A DNA stretch of 64,000 nt from NCBI RefSeq assembly GCF_020097835.1, contig NZ_CP083666.1, positions 1-64,000 of the forward strand. Direction: 5' to 3'. Positions 63,016 through 64,000 of this stretch are shown piece after piece; position 1 is the first letter of the stretch, and each line of letters opens with the position of its first letter. The notes below the pieces were generated by a model. That model was not told the origin of the DNA, made no database searches, and was given only the letters and a program-made list of their open reading frames with translations. Both the position numbers and the translations under genes were made by a program. The DNA is from Haloprofundus halobius. Its GTDB lineage: Archaea > Halobacteriota > Halobacteria > Halobacteriales > Haloferacaceae.

Positions 63016-63615
63016 ATGGACGATGAGGCCAGCCGCCCCGAGTTAGGCGACGCTGTCGAAGAGACGATTCCGACAGAGTCGGAGATCATGGCCGAAATTG
63101 GAGATATACGGCTCTCACCATCTGATCACCAGCAAATCAAAGATTTGGTGAATGGCGACGAGATGCGCCGTATCAAGAACCACGACCGTCGGTATCTAAT
63201 CGTGGGCGCTGGTGGTGAAACCGAAGCTGCAACACGCCGCATGATCGTCTATGATCGTCTGGATGAACGTCGTGATGCAATTTCGATGCGGTTAGAAGAC
63301 TTTGGGCTGACTCCTGACGACATCGAACTGTGGACTCGTGTGTTCGACATCCTCTGCGGGCGTGCAACGCAGATCGTTGGCGTGATTGAAGACTTCGACG
63401 GAGGCTACGTGTGGGAACTTGGACTGCTCTTTGCGTCATCGTATCGAAAAAAGGTTTGGGTACTGAAGCGACGGTACGCAGACGAAAAGACTGAACACGA
63501 CCACTTTGACAATGGAATGGCTGCTTCGCACGTCAACGTGTTGTTGACCGGCAAGCGCTGTTTCGAATGGCGTGACGTAGACGAACTTCGTGACGCTGTG
63601 GACGAACTTCCTTGA
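63016..63615 (+). CDS. Nucleoside 2-deoxyribosyltransferase/TIR-like protein
   Basis: 199 residues. The C-terminal half has the pattern IVGVIEDFDGGYVWELGLLFA with Glu in a position typical of the catalytic residue of NDT- and TIR-like nucleotide-hydrolase folds, followed by KKVWVLKR. The N-terminal half is acidic and helical. Such domains cleave NAD or nucleosides in antiphage systems, but a defence role is inferred from context only. Confidence 0.55.
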   Translation: MDDEASRPELGDAVEETIPTESEIMAEIGDIRLSPSDHQQIKDLVNGDEMRRIKNHDRRYLIVGAGGETEAATRRMIVYDRLDERRDAISMRLEDFGLTPDDIELWTRVFDILCGRATQIVGVIEDFDGGYVWELGLLFASSYRKKVWVLKRRYADEKTEHDHFDNGMAASHVNVLLTGKRCFEWRDVDELRDAVDELP

Positions 63616-63643
63616 CAAATACGAGTGCTACTCGAACTTGCTC

Positions 63644-64000
63644 TCAGACCTCTTCGAATAGCTGACGTGCGTATCGATATATCGGTGCCCCAAGCCAGTC
63701 TCTTTGCTCGGCAATCGTTTCGAGTGCTGACTTCGCTGTGTCTTCGCTCAGGGCGCCTCGCTTGACGAGCGCACGGAGAACAACCGGCGAGAGTGCGACC
63801 TCTGCGTCGATGAGGTGCTGTAGCTCTGGAAGTGCGCGATAGTCGTCAGTAATTAGAAAGGCTGCATCAATCTCTCTCATTGCTGCGACGCAACTTGCTT
63901 CTCCGTCGTCGATTCGACTCGTTACGAACTTTTCGCCGGTGATGTCAAGAGAGTCGATTCGCTCAAGCTGATCGAGAACTGTTGAAGCACCTCGTCCATG
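63644..64000 (-). CDS. PIN-domain protein (VapC-like), 5' end outside the window
   Basis: 118 residues visible, running off the right edge. Acidic residues SRIDDGEASC and LITDDYRAL match the PIN active site; the C-terminus (RQLFEEV) is complete. Probably an RNase toxin or related nuclease; the partner antitoxin, if any, would be beyond 64000. Confidence 0.75.
   Translation of the reverse strand, partial: HGRGASTVLDQLERIDSLDITGEKFVTSRIDDGEASCVAAMREIDAAFLITDDYRALPELQHLIDAEVALSPVVLRALVKRGALSEDTAKSALETIAEQRDWLGAPIYRYARQLFEEV

Overview
This window is from a haloarchaeal chromosome. The proteins are acidic and Asp/Glu-rich, the DNA is GC-rich with long antisense shadow frames, and many archaeal or haloarchaeal families are present: PAN, pyruvoyl arginine decarboxylase, aIF5B, aIF1A, Nob1, Pus10, archaeal SecD/SecF and several UspA proteins. 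Gene content and order over the first ~17 kb (pan2, pdaD, infB, PRC-barrel, nob1, pgi, secF-secD, rnhB, pus10) recall the Haloferacaceae; that placement is from memory and was not tested.

Bases 1-24 kb are mostly core genes: proteolysis, translation initiation, rRNA/tRNA maturation, glycolysis and Sec export. They are broken by a TnpB (IS1341-type) element at 2.74-4.26 kb. A second TnpB element at 21.7-23.3 kb sits directly on the 5' end of an ABC-transporter operon. At 18.7-19.5 kb three tRNA-like sequences on the minus strand surround a small conserved-looking gene.

The most striking region is 24.3-29.4 kb. The permease gene of the ABC operon is split by a 4.3-kb, visibly more AT-rich integrative element. 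The element has a tyrosine integrase with an RHH partner at one end and small membrane and winged-helix genes in the middle. At the other end it carries a complete, diverged copy of the very permease it disrupts. That copy is joined to the host operon by a start/stop overlap and a Shine-Dalgarno sequence. At the integration core it keeps the protein sequence but differs at a silent position. The element therefore appears to replace the function of its own target gene.

Bases 29.4-47.6 kb hold stress proteins, a cation/proton antiporter, an amidohydrolase and a hexosamine/lipid-carrier cluster (uppP-like, two GlmU-like genes, glmS). An acyl-CoA synthetase, a lipoprotein, a DUF389 membrane protein and regulators follow. 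Bases 47.6-56.8 kb hold a surface cluster: a 13-TM-type membrane enzyme, a secreted protein and a 967-residue Ser/Asp-rich protein with a 0.9-kb internal tandem duplication. A saccharopine-dehydrogenase-like protein, a membrane protein and a CPBP protease come next.

From about 57 kb to the end the DNA is accessory. It holds a 1191-residue translocase ATPase with zinc finger, winged helix and nuclease-like tail, a frameshifted orc1/cdc6 fragment, a small zinc-site protein, a winged-helix regulator, a nucleotide-hydrolase-like (NDT/TIR-type) protein and the 3' part of a PIN-domain gene that leaves the window. This looks like a decayed integrated plasmid or conjugative element.
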